Below, in pieces: positions 15,506-23,120 of a DNA stretch of 34,640 bases. The notes beneath the pieces are model-generated. The model was not told where the DNA came from, ran no database searches, and saw only the letters and a list, made by a program, of their open reading frames with translations. Numbering within the stretch: the first letter of the stretch is position 1; each line of letters opens with the position of its first letter. Made by a program: the position numbers and the translations under genes. Origin of the DNA: Flaviaesturariibacter aridisoli (GTDB taxonomy: Bacteria > Bacteroidota > Bacteroidia > Chitinophagales > Chitinophagaceae). The stretch spans positions 1 to 34,640 of the forward strand of contig NZ_SKFH01000032.1 in assembly GCF_004343705.1 (NCBI RefSeq), in the 5' to 3' direction.

Positions 15506-15739
15506 CTGCTCCGAAGGAGCAGCATGTCCTTGGCCCCGGGTGAAACCCGGGGATAGGAGCATGCAAGAACGGACTTGCGCCCCGCAGGGGCGCCGTGTTT
15601 CTCCTGATTCCATAAAAAGATGGTCCCTTTTGCAGCATGCTCCTGCGCTACGGCGCCCCTTCGGGGCGCACGGATTCTGTATGCCTGTATGCCCCGGGCT
15701 TGCGCCCGGGGCCAGTGACACGGCGCCCTTTCAGGGCGC
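15506..15739. repeat. Composite REP/BIME: two inverted modules of three hairpins
   Basis: Six palindromes follow one another: 15506-15522, 15534-15552 (ccccggg/cccgggg), 15577-15593 (gcgcccc/ggggcgc), 15653-15669, 15692-15711 and 15723-15739. The first three and the last three are arranged as inverted copies: the segment around gtccttggccccggg matches, in reverse complement, the one around gtcactggccccggg. This explains all of the 329-bp gap 15449-15777; no gene is supported here. Confidence 0.85.
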
Positions 15740-15777
15740 TGCAGCACCGGCACGCGCCTCTTACACCGGATAGGGGG

Positions 15778-16698
15778 CTAAGCCAGGTGCTTCCGACTCG
15801 CGTAACGCGCCGCGTGCTTCGTATACGAGATCCAGGGAAAGGTGCGCTTCTTGTAGGCGAAGATCACGGGTGCGTGCTTCAGCAGGAACCAGAACAGAGG
15901 CCAGGAAAACTCCTTCTCCGGGAAGTCGCGCTGGTAGTGCGCCAGCAGTTCCTGGCCGAAGGCGCGGTGCGCGGGCTGGATGTCGGGGCTTTCGAGGATC
16001 GTGGGCAGTATGGATTGCACCTGCTTCCAGAAAGCGAGCCTGGGCTTGGCGCCGCCGGTGGCATTGCCGCCGTGCATGCGGTGCCACACCTGGATTTTCT
16101 CCACCGCTTCGATGCGCCCGATGAGGCAGGCCTGCGCGGCCAGCCACCAGTCGTAATACACGTGGCCGGGAAAAGGCAGTGAGCGGTCGAGGAGGCGACG
16201 GCGGAACAGCATGTTGTGGCCGGAGATGTAATTCGACAGGTAGAACAGCCGGAGGTCGTTGCCGCGGAAATAGTTCACCAGCTTGAGGCTGCGCAGGTGC
16301 GGGTGTTCGCGCTCCTCGAAGCGGGCCGAGATGCCGTGCACGAGCACGATGTTGTCGTCTTTCTGAATGGCGTCCATCAGCTCGGCGATCTTCGTCGGCT
16401 CCCAGATGTCGTCCTGGTCGGCAATGGCGATGAAGTCGCCGGTGGCGGCGGCGCAGGCGTTGCTGAAGTTGATATTGTAACCGGTGTTCTGCGCGTTGCG
16501 CGAAAGCCGGATGCGCCCGTCGCGCGCGGCGTATTGCTGCAGCAGCTCGTAGGTATCGTCTTTGGAGGCGTCGTCGGCCACGACCACCTCGATCGGGCTG
16601 TAGGTCTGCTGCAGGATCGACTCGAGCTGCTCGCCCACGAAGCGTGCGCCGTTGTAGGTGCACATCACTACCGAAACCAGGGGATTGCCATTCTTCAT
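15778..16698 (-). CDS. GT2-family glycosyltransferase
   Basis: A 306-aa enzyme beginning MKNGNPLVSVVMCTYNGARF, with ADDASKDDT, the DQDDIWEP metal motif, SGHNMLFRRRLLD and FPGHVYYDWWLA. It is a paralogue of 13654-14589. ATG 16698 is taken because it leads straight into the GT-A fold and because TATTTTTG (16705-16712 on this strand) ends only 6 nt upstream, making the mRNA leaderless. That box lies in the 29-bp gap to meaB, so the gene has its own promoter. A basic, Tyr/Lys-rich C-terminus may aid membrane contact. Confidence 0.88.
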   Translation of the reverse strand: MKNGNPLVSVVMCTYNGARFVGEQLESILQQTYSPIEVVVADDASKDDTYELLQQYAARDGRIRLSRNAQNTGYNINFSNACAAATGDFIAIADQDDIWEPTKIAELMDAIQKDDNIVLVHGISARFEEREHPHLRSLKLVNYFRGNDLRLFYLSNYISGHNMLFRRRLLDRSLPFPGHVYYDWWLAAQACLIGRIEAVEKIQVWHRMHGGNATGGAKPRLAFWKQVQSILPTILESPDIQPAHRAFGQELLAHYQRDFPEKEFSWPLFWFLLKHAPVIFAYKKRTFPWISYTKHAARYASRKHLA

Positions 16699-16704
16699 GC
16701 GGCT

Positions 16705-16712
16705 CAAAAATA
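16705..16712 (-). promoter_or_regulatory. -7 box TATTTTTG for the GT2 gene
   Basis: TATTTTTG on the minus strand fits TAnnTTTG and ends 6 nt before the ATG at 16698. No -33 TTG at standard spacing was found. Confidence 0.5.
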
Positions 16713-16727
16713 CGCGGCCCCGGCCAA

Positions 16728-17636
16728 CTAGCGCACACCGTAGCGCTCTACGAGGCGGTAGAGGTTGTGCTCGTCGCCCGCGGCGATGGCCTTGCGGAGG
16801 TCTTCCTTGCTCAGGTCTTTCATCCGCTCCTGCATAATCAGCTGCCAGGCTTTTTCGGCGAGGAGCCACTCCTTGCGGGCCCGCGCGTGCGGCTGCGCGA
16901 GGTCGGTTTCAATGGCGGCGGCAAGCTCCGGGATGCCGGTGCCGTCCTGCGCTACGGTGGAGAGGATCGGAATTTCATGGGTCCGCTGCGAGAAGGCCGG
17001 CGCCAGCATGAGGCGCAGGTTGCGGAGAAAGGCAGCCGCGTCGGGGCGGTCGGCCTTGTTGACCACGAAGATGTCGGCGATCTCCATGAGGCCGGCCTTC
17101 ATCGTCTGCACTTCGTCGCCGGCTTCGGGCACCAGCACCACCACGGTAGTGTCGGCCAGGCCGGCGATCTCGATCTCGCTCTGGCCCACGCCCACGGTTT
17201 CTACCAGCACGTAGTCGAAGCCGGCGGCACGCAGCAGGTCGGTGAGCTCGAGGATGCGCGGGTGGAGGCCGCCCATCGAACCGCGCGTGGCCAGCGACCG
17301 TATAAATACAGACGGGTGCGTATACCACTGGCTCATGCGGATGCGGTCGCCAAGCACGGCGCCGAGGTTGAAGGGCGAGGAGGGGTCCACGCAAAGCACG
17401 GCCACCTTCTTGCCCCGCGCCACCAGCGCGCCGATAAGGCCGTCGGTGAGGGTGCTCTTGCCCGCCCCCGGGGGGCCGGTGATGCCCACCACGTGCGTGC
17501 CTTCGGGCCAGCTGAGGCCGGCCAGCAGCTCGCGGTAACCGGGCAGGCCGTTCTCCACAAACGAAAGCAGCCGCGCCAGCGCGCGGACATCACCGGTATG
17601 GAAGGATTCGAGGAGCGCGGACCAATTGGGGAGCAT
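16728..17636 (-). CDS. meaB: MeaB/ArgK-type GTPase, methylmalonyl-CoA mutase chaperone
   Basis: G3E-family P-loop GTPase that protects and reloads adenosylcobalamin-dependent methylmalonyl-CoA mutase. The 302-aa length is normal. Walker A GPPGAGKST is at residues 54-62, followed by VLCVDPSSP, RGSMGGL, the ETVGVGQSE switch segment and the NKAD base-recognition motif. The mutase genes themselves are not in the window. It lies in the glycan region on the minus strand with no functional link to its neighbours, so its place looks incidental. Start ATG 17636. Confidence 0.94.
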   Translation of the reverse strand: MLPNWSALLESFHTGDVRALARLLSFVENGLPGYRELLAGLSWPEGTHVVGITGPPGAGKSTLTDGLIGALVARGKKVAVLCVDPSSPFNLGAVLGDRIRMSQWYTHPSVFIRSLATRGSMGGLHPRILELTDLLRAAGFDYVLVETVGVGQSEIEIAGLADTTVVVLVPEAGDEVQTMKAGLMEIADIFVVNKADRPDAAAFLRNLRLMLAPAFSQRTHEIPILSTVAQDGTGIPELAAAIETDLAQPHARARKEWLLAEKAWQLIMQERMKDLSKEDLRKAIAAGDEHNLYRLVERYGVR

Positions 17637-17650
17637 CGGGCCAAAAGTAA

Positions 17651-17757
17651 GGTTCTCAGGGTTTTTAAGGTTTATAGGGTTCTTAAGGTTATGGGTGAGA
17701 GGGTGCAGCGACCTTAAGAACCCTATAAACCCGAAGAACCTTAAAAACCTCGTAAAC
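17651..17757. repeat. Long imperfect inverted repeat between meaB and the ligase gene
   Basis: The arms at about 17670-17689 and 17711-17730 pair almost without fault (tttatagggttcttaaggt with accttaagaaccctataaa), with a 21-nt loop; outer parts (gtttttaagg / ccttaaaaac) pair again after a 9-nt insertion in the right arm. It lies between two divergent genes. It is A/T-richer than its surroundings and is of another sequence family than the tttatagt element. Confidence 0.8.
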
Positions 17758-17766
17758 CTTTTTGGC

Positions 17767-17774
17767 TAGCTTTG
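17767..17774 (+). promoter_or_regulatory. -7 box TAGCTTTG, 6 nt before ATG
   Basis: TAGCTTTG fits TAnnTTTG and ends 6 nt before ATG 17781, which suggests a leaderless transcript. A -33 element is not clear. Confidence 0.5.
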
Positions 17775-17780
17775 ACGGCT

Positions 17781-19013
17781 ATGCTGCTCCCGCCGAAGTA
17801 CCGGCAGCCCGTGCTGCTGGGGCTTTTACTGCTGTCCGTCCTGAGCCTGTTCCTGTCGCGCGCGGGGCTTTCCCTTTCGATGATCGCCTTCGTGGCCGTT
17901 ACGACCCTGCACAAAAACATCGGTGCGCAGCTGCGCCGGCTCGTGCGCACACCCGTGCTGCTGGCGATGAGCGGGCTCTTCCTCCTCCCGCTCCTGTCGG
18001 GGCTCTGGAGCGATGATATGGAGCGGTGGAACACCATCATCCGCATCAAGCTGCCGCTGCTGTTCTTCCCCCTCGCCTTTGCCGGGGCCTGGCAGCTGAC
18101 CCCAAAGCAATGGCGGATCCTTGCCTGGAGCTTCCTCGGATGCGTGGCCCTGGGCGCCGCCTGGAGCTTCGGTGGCTACCTCGCCGACTATGCCGCGCAC
18201 AACGACGGCTTCAACTACAGCCGCACCTTCGGCACGCCGCTCGAAAACGACCACGTGCGCTTCAGCTGGCTGGTGAGCGTGGCGGTGCTGCTGCTCTTCG
18301 TGCTCGGACAGGGCGCGCGCCGCAAGCTGCAGTGGGGGTTGGCGGCGCTGTTTCTTTTCTTCACGCTGTACCTCCACGTGCTGGCGGCGCGCACCGGCCT
18401 CGGCGCCTACTACCTCTGCCTGCTGGCCATCGCCGCGCGCTTCGTGTGGCGTCGCCGCAGCGTGGCGCTGGGCGTGCTGTTCCTCCTCGTGCTGGCCGCC
18501 TTGCCGGTAGTGGCGGCGCAGGTGCTTCCGAGCTTCCGCAACCGCCTCCACTACATCCGCTGGGACCTCGGCTTCGTGCGCGCGGCGCAGTACCACCCCG
18601 GCGTCAACGACGGCAACCGCTTCCTCAGCATCCGCGCCGGCTGGACGCTGCTGCGGGAGCATCCCTTCGGCGTGGGCTTCGGCGACATCTGGCCCGTGAC
18701 CGACGCCTGGTACAACGCGCATATCCCGGGCATGCTCGAAACCGACAAGTATTACCCCAGCTCCGAATGGCTCATTTACGGCCTCGGCGCCGGCTGGATC
18801 GGTGTGCTGCTCTTTACGGCCTGTATGGCGGCGCCTTTTTTCACGCGCGGAACGTCGGGCCGCTTCTGGTGGGTGCTGCTGAATATCAGCGCGGCTTTCA
18901 GTTTTTTGTTTGATATTGGCCTCGAAGTGCAGTACGGCGTGTACCTCTATGTCTTCCTCGTTTTATGGTGGTGGAAGTGGCGCGCGCCGGAAGCGAGGGA
19001 TTATGCCGACTAA
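17781..19013 (+). CDS. O-antigen ligase/polymerase-like membrane protein
   Basis: A 410-aa polytopic inner-membrane protein of the Wzy/WaaL (O-antigen ligase) type, joining lipid-linked glycan either to itself or to lipid A core. About ten hydrophobic segments are visible, beginning at residues 10-25. A large periplasmic loop between about residues 240 and 330 contains SIRAGWTLLREHPFGVGFGD, the usual R...H..GVG pattern of the family. ATG 17781 is chosen because of the -7 box directly in front; a TTG three codons earlier lies inside that box. The next gene starts within its last codons. Ligase and polymerase cannot be told apart by sequence alone. Confidence 0.85.
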   Translation: MLLPPKYRQPVLLGLLLLSVLSLFLSRAGLSLSMIAFVAVTTLHKNIGAQLRRLVRTPVLLAMSGLFLLPLLSGLWSDDMERWNTIIRIKLPLLFFPLAFAGAWQLTPKQWRILAWSFLGCVALGAAWSFGGYLADYAAHNDGFNYSRTFGTPLENDHVRFSWLVSVAVLLLFVLGQGARRKLQWGLAALFLFFTLYLHVLAARTGLGAYYLCLLAIAARFVWRRRSVALGVLFLLVLAALPVVAAQVLPSFRNRLHYIRWDLGFVRAAQYHPGVNDGNRFLSIRAGWTLLREHPFGVGFGDIWPVTDAWYNAHIPGMLETDKYYPSSEWLIYGLGAGWIGVLLFTACMAAPFFTRGTSGRFWWVLLNISAAFSFLFDIGLEVQYGVYLYVFLVLWWWKWRAPEARDYAD

Positions 19014-19791
19014 GTTTTCCATCATTATCATTTGCAAGAACGCGGCCGACACCATCGACCGGACGCTGCAAAGCGTGCGCGGGGTGAGCGACGACATCGT
19101 GGTCTACGACAGCGGCTCCACCGACGACACCGTGCGCTTCGTGGAAGGCGTGGGCCTCCCCGTGCACCGGGGCCCCTGGCTCGGCTTCGGCGCTACGCGC
19201 CGCGCGGCCACCGAGCTGGCGCGCTACGACTGGGTGTTTTGCCTCGATGCCGACGAGTGGATGGGCGTGCACCTCGCCGATGCGCTGGCGGAGCTGACAC
19301 CGCGGCCCGGAACGGCCTACAGCGTGCGCCTCGCCAACTTCCTCGGCAAGCGCCGCATCCGCTGGGGCGGCTGGGGCCGCGACCGCCGCGTGCGCTACTT
19401 TCACCGCCGCGAATACAACTGGAACCTCGCCCTCATCCACGAAAAGGTGCTGCCCCTCGGCGGCACCGCGCGCACGCAGCTGCTCCCCGGAAGCCTTTTT
19501 CACCGCACGGCCCGCTCCGTGGCCGACTACCGCGCCAAGCTGCGTGGTTACGCACCCCTGGTGGCCGAAGCCTACCGCCGGCAGGGCCGCAAGCCCACGC
19601 TGTTCAAGCAGCTCCTTTCGCCGCTGGCGGCCTTTTGCAAAGACTATTTTTTACGACTGGGCCTGCTCGAAGGCGTGGCCGGCTTTCAGCTCGCCTGGGC
19701 GGCGGCGGGGTATACGTGGCGGAAGTACCAATATTTGAAGCAACCGGCTTTGCTGCGCCCCTTATCGTCACAGGACTCCGAGCTGCCGTAA
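19003..19791 (+). CDS. WaaE/KdtX-like GT2 glycosyltransferase
   Basis: A 262-aa GT2 enzyme of the LPS-core beta-glucosyltransferase-like branch. It starts FSIIIICKNAADTI, then YDSGSTDDT, the compact metal motif CLDADEW, and a His/Arg-rich acceptor part (IHEKVLP, LFHRTARSVADY) with a hydrophobic helix near the C-terminus. ATG 19003 overlaps the end of the ligase gene by 11 bp, so the two are translationally coupled and likely act on the same glycan. The 3' end overlaps the opposite gene by 24 bp. Confidence 0.88.
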   Translation: MPTKFSIIIICKNAADTIDRTLQSVRGVSDDIVVYDSGSTDDTVRFVEGVGLPVHRGPWLGFGATRRAATELARYDWVFCLDADEWMGVHLADALAELTPRPGTAYSVRLANFLGKRRIRWGGWGRDRRVRYFHRREYNWNLALIHEKVLPLGGTARTQLLPGSLFHRTARSVADYRAKLRGYAPLVAEAYRRQGRKPTLFKQLLSPLAAFCKDYFLRLGLLEGVAGFQLAWAAAGYTWRKYQYLKQPALLRPLSSQDSELP

Positions 19792-21240
19792 TGCTTCCTC
19801 GCGTTGAACGGAAAGCGCGCTTTTACGAGCGGCCTGCAACTGGCCTGCATACCATTGGTACAATGGGTTTGTTTTACCATCCATTTTTTTCGGGAAGGCA
19901 AACTTGCCCGTCTTTGGATCCCTGCAACTTTTCAATTCTTCCAATCGCTGCTCCCATTTAGCATCCCATTGTTCCGACGGACGCCAGGAAAAACCAGCAG
20001 CCTCGAGCTTTGCGATCTTTTCCGGGTCGAGAGGCTTTTGGTTTTTGAGCGTGCCCCTATAGGCCTGTCGTTGGGATTGGCACCAGATAGCCAATGACCG
20101 TTCCTCCGGGCGCCTCTTATCGCTGGCCGGCCATCGCCCCGGGTTAGCCGCCCGAAAGGTGCACAAAGAAGCGAATTGTTTTTCCCAGCGATCCCGCGCC
20201 GAATCCGCCTCGAACAGGTTCAAGGGTAAAGCGCCCAGTTTTTGGAGCCGCCCGGGCGGCAGCCTTTGCCTGCGCAGCGCGGCGCGTTGCCGCAACATCC
20301 ATTGATGCAAGTGCCCGTCGACGGGCCGAGGCAAGCGACCGTGCGTTTTCATAAAAGCCGCCAGGGCTTTACAATCCTGCTCCCATCGTAGGTTCGGGTC
20401 GCTGGCCTGCCGCCACCTGCGGTAGGCCGCCACGCAGCCGGTGCGCGTCAACTGCTGCTTCCGGAGCCTGCCCAGCTGGTCGAAACAGGCCATTTGACGG
20501 CACAACCATTTGAACAGAGTGGCATTCCCGAACGGAAGGCAACGGTTCTTTTTAAGGTAGCCCGCGAGCTCATCGCAATGCCGCTGCCACCGGCCTGCAT
20601 GGCCGCCCGGGTCGAAACCAACTGCCCTGAGCTTTTTTTCCACCGACGCAGGCAACACGCCTTGCGCATACTGCCTGCGCACCTCCATGCACCAGTTGCC
20701 GGTTTTGCGGTGCGCAGGTATTGGCTCGCGCACGTTTGGCCAACGGTTGGGGTATAGGGCGCGGAAAGCAAGCAGGCCGGCTATCTTTTCGTCCCAATTC
20801 ATTTTGGCAGCAGCCTGCATTTTCTGCCAGCCCGCCAAGAACAGGTCCACTTTGGGTGCCAGTTCCAGCAACCGGTCCAGAGATTCTTGCGGAAGGCGGC
20901 CCTTTTCTCCGGCCTGCACCTGAAGGCGAAACCATTCGATGGTCGCATACCATTCATTCTGGCGCCGCGCCGGCGGTGCGGCCAATAAAACGCACAAACG
21001 CTCGTAGCGTCGCTCCCAGTCCGGGCGTTTGCCCACCAGTATTCCGAATCGGCGCAGAATGGCCAACTGTTCTTCCGCAAGCCGTTTGTACCTGATGGCC
21101 TGGCGTAGCCGGCTGACCCACAGGCATATTTCTTCGTCTTCGTCGGGGCGCGGATAGCGGCCCCGGCACGCTATGAAATCCGCGAGATGCCGCGCGCGGT
21201 CCTTGAATTCAACGACTGTGTTTGCAGGAATCATTTGCAT
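19768..21240 (-). CDS. Helicase-associated-domain repeat protein without helicase
   Basis: A 490-aa protein consisting of about seven tandem units of roughly 65-75 residues resembling the helicase-associated (HA) domain: each has an early Trp-containing helix (W...), a G.(L/W)P loop, a central W....R (for example LWVSRLRQ, NWCMEVRRQ, KWLCRQM, QWMLRQR, IWCQSQRQ, QWYAGQLQ) and a closing L...G(F/I) segment. There is no DEAD box, Walker motif or other catalytic part. HA domains are thought to bind nucleic acid. ATG 21240 (or 21234) precedes the first unit; the frame is open upstream only as antisense to the next gene. Very basic, so nucleic-acid binding is plausible. Convergent overlap of 24 bp with the GT2 gene. 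Confidence 0.8.
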   Translation of the reverse strand: MQMIPANTVVEFKDRARHLADFIACRGRYPRPDEDEEICLWVSRLRQAIRYKRLAEEQLAILRRFGILVGKRPDWERRYERLCVLLAAPPARRQNEWYATIEWFRLQVQAGEKGRLPQESLDRLLELAPKVDLFLAGWQKMQAAAKMNWDEKIAGLLAFRALYPNRWPNVREPIPAHRKTGNWCMEVRRQYAQGVLPASVEKKLRAVGFDPGGHAGRWQRHCDELAGYLKKNRCLPFGNATLFKWLCRQMACFDQLGRLRKQQLTRTGCVAAYRRWRQASDPNLRWEQDCKALAAFMKTHGRLPRPVDGHLHQWMLRQRAALRRQRLPPGRLQKLGALPLNLFEADSARDRWEKQFASLCTFRAANPGRWPASDKRRPEERSLAIWCQSQRQAYRGTLKNQKPLDPEKIAKLEAAGFSWRPSEQWDAKWEQRLEELKSCRDPKTGKFAFPKKMDGKTNPLYQWYAGQLQAARKSALSVQREEALRQLGVL

Positions 21241-21275
21241 AAAAAGGCTTATTGTCGGCAAGCCGAACTTAACAA

Positions 21276-21306
21276 AAAAAGCCGGCGACCTTTCGGCGCC
21301 GGCTTT
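21276..21306 (-). terminator. Rho-independent terminator on the minus strand
   Basis: AAAGCCGGCG (21278-21287) pairs with CGCCGGCTTT (21297-21306); on the minus strand the stem is followed by a run of seven T. It lies 15 bp after the stop of the unknown gene and separates it from the HA-repeat gene. Confidence 0.85.
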
Positions 21307-21320
21307 CGAATCGTAAGAAA

Positions 21321-22016
21321 TCAACCCGGCTGCCCGTCTTCGGCTTTGGGCTGCCCCACGCCTTCGCCTTTCAGCAGGTGCTCCCGGAAGAATTCCAGGC
21401 ATTTGTCGGGCTGGTTGAAATACCGGAGCAGTACGGTGGCGCTCAGCTTCCACAAGGCGAGCACGAGCTGCTCGCGGGCCGTAAGCCGCTCGCTGCGGTT
21501 GGTGCCCACTTCGCTTTTCTTTTCCAGCTGCTCGCCGCGCACGGCCGTCCAGTCGGCCTCCAGGCGCTGCAGCGTGGCTTTGATGCGGTCGTCGAGCTGG
21601 GCGCCGTAGCGGTCCACCGCCAGCGAGATGCGGCGCATCGTTTCGTCGGCGTCCTTCTTGGCCAGGTGGGTGAATTCGGTGCGGCCATCGGGGAAGAAGG
21701 CGAGAAAACCTTTCGACTGCCGGCCGCCGAGGAAGTGGGAGATCCCGTCCACGCAACCCTCCATGGTGGAGCGCAGGTTGAGGATAAAGGCGTCGACGTC
21801 GCCGGTGGCGCTTACCTGCTCGCCCAGGGCAATGCGCACTTCGGCGCTTTCCTGCACGCAACGATGGAGGGCGGTCCGGACCTCCGTCGCTTCGGGGACG
21901 AATTCGCGGACACTCCGGGTGGCCGCATCTTTTCCAAACAAACAGAGGTCTACCAGGCTGTAGTCCTCGCGGGCGAAGGGATTGTGAAACATCGCCTTGA
22001 ACATGGATTTGGGCAT
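21321..22016 (-). CDS. Conserved-looking cytoplasmic protein, unknown
   Basis: A 231-aa protein without signal peptide or membrane segment. It is predicted mostly helical, with a start MPKSMFKAMFHNPFAREDYSL and a long charged middle (THLAKKDADETMRRIS, LEADWTAVRGEQLEKKS). No domain was recognised. A FLAFFPDGRTEFTHL segment may mark a small sheet. Codon use is like that of its neighbours, and ATG 22016 is the first start. It has its own terminator, so it is probably monocistronic. Array 2 lies just upstream and could affect its promoter. Confidence 0.72.
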   Translation of the reverse strand: MPKSMFKAMFHNPFAREDYSLVDLCLFGKDAATRSVREFVPEATEVRTALHRCVQESAEVRIALGEQVSATGDVDAFILNLRSTMEGCVDGISHFLGGRQSKGFLAFFPDGRTEFTHLAKKDADETMRRISLAVDRYGAQLDDRIKATLQRLEADWTAVRGEQLEKKSEVGTNRSERLTAREQLVLALWKLSATVLLRYFNQPDKCLEFFREHLLKGEGVGQPKAEDGQPG

Positions 22017-22072
22017 GTTGATCGTATTTGTGGGTTAAAAAAAACAGGTCCGGGCTCTCTCTTCCCTCGCCG

Positions 22073-22337
22073 CCGGTTGTTCCGGAAGGCGGTTACACGC
22101 CGTGTAACCCTCGTCCGCTTGTTCCGGAGGGCATGCACACGCTGTGATGCTGCCTTCCGGCTGTCCCGGTGGATGGTTACATGCCGTGTGGATGCCACCC
22201 GGTTGTTCCGGATGACACTTACACGCCGTGTAGATGGCTTCCGGTTGTCCCGGCAGGCAGTTACACGCCGTGTGGATTCAAACCGGTTGTTCCGGAGGGC
22301 ATCCACACGGCGTGCGGGTCCAAACCGGGACAACCGG
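22073..22337. repeat. 7-copy 42-bp tandem array (array 2)
   Basis: Units start at 22073, 22115, 22157, 22199, 22241, 22283 and 22325 (last one partial), exactly 42 bp apart. Each has two palindromes: ccggttgt(t/c)ccgg and, about 21 bp on, acacgccgtgt (variants atgccgtgt, acacgctgtg, acacggcgtg). In the last unit the first motif appears as its reverse complement (ccgggacaaccgg). One minus-strand frame stays open and reads as a 14-residue Arg-rich repeat, but coding is not supported. The flank 22338-22550 holds no recognised gene. Confidence 0.9.
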
Positions 22338-22554
22338 CTTCCGCGTACGGCCGCCGGGAGGGTGTCATCCGTCCAAAAGGGTCCTTGCAAAGAGCCGTTA
22401 CAAGTTTAAACAGCTTTTCCGACCTGTGGCACCGTATAAATACGGAGTTTTTGGCCAATGTTTTTAGCAAAACGCCCGGCCTCACTTGACCCATGTCCCG
22501 GCCCGACCCATCCCCCGGCCTCCCGCAAGGGCGGGACAGGCTCTTCCCTAAGGG

Positions 22555-22735
22555 AAGGGGAGCAAGGCCTCACCCCTAACCCCGCTCCAAAGGAGCGGGG
22601 AACAAGAAGCCCCGATGCCGTAGGCATCGGGGCTATGTACCAACAGGCTATGTATGGAGTACCGTGTCGGACGAAAAGAATCTCCCACAGAGTCACCCCT
22701 CTCCCCCCGGAGAGGGGCCGGGGGTGAGGTCAAAC
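22555..22735. repeat. Composite REP-like hairpin cluster before YciI
   Basis: Hairpins follow in series: cttccc/gggaag near 22541-22556, cccgctcc/ggagcggg at 22580-22600, agccccgatgcc/ggcatcggggct at 22608-22634, and ctccccccggagagg with gccgggggtgaggt at 22701-22731. The 12-bp agccccgatgcc hairpin recurs unchanged at 25225-25251. The last palindrome encodes the C-terminal tail of the YciI protein. Together with array 2 this accounts for the gap 22017-22692. Confidence 0.8.
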
Positions 22736-22998
22736 CCCTTCGCCCACATCGTAGGCTGAAATTCCTGCAGGTGGTACTCCGCCACGCTGTGTACGTAAAA
22801 AGGATCTTCAGCGATCAGGCGCATGATGCTGTCGTAGTCGCCGCGGGCGAGGATGATGCCGCCCGTGCGCGGCGCTTTGGGCCCGGAGCAGATAAAGTGG
22901 CCGTCGGCGTAGCCGCGCTCGAGGAAGACGCGGTGGGCGTCGAGGTGGCGGTCAACTTCGTCGGGTGCAACGCGGTAGGTGAGGTTGATGAGGAACAT
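22693..22998 (-). CDS. YciI-like protein with REP-encoded tail
   Basis: A 101-aa cytoplasmic protein of the YciI/dimeric alpha-beta barrel family. It begins MFLINLTYRVAPDEVDRHLD, has the characteristic His in HLDAHR, SGPKAPRTGGIILA and DPFYVHSVAEYHLQEF, a very typical YciI order. The final residues LTPGPSPGGEG are encoded by a REP-like palindrome and are not part of the fold; the natural end is probably near FQPTMW. YciI proteins are of uncertain enzymatic role. ATG 22998. Confidence 0.88.
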   Translation of the reverse strand: MFLINLTYRVAPDEVDRHLDAHRVFLERGYADGHFICSGPKAPRTGGIILARGDYDSIMRLIAEDPFYVHSVAEYHLQEFQPTMWAKGFDLTPGPSPGGEG

Positions 22999-23120
22999 GG
23001 GCGGGCTGTTTGGGCGTGCCCACGAAGGTACGGCCGGGGCCGGGCCGGCAGACCCATCCCCCGTTTATCCCGTTTTCCCCTTTGCCCGGGTCCATTATCT
23101 TCGTTTTTTACACGAACTGC

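Noticed and set aside
15369-15773. Several small open frames between FkbM and GT2 genes
   Set aside because: They lie in the six-hairpin repeat and mirror each other on both strands because of the palindromes.
149-22337. CRISPR interpretation of the 42-bp arrays
   Set aside because: The whole 42-bp unit is repeated with small changes; there are no constant repeats with unique spacers and no cas genes.
22073-22337. Minus-strand Arg-rich 14-residue repeat protein from array 2
   Set aside because: Conservation follows the DNA palindromes rather than the codons; it runs into unrelated sequence without a proper start.
22261-22733. Open frames across array 2 and the REP-like cluster
   Set aside because: Composition and translation are explained by the repeats; no start signal or domain.
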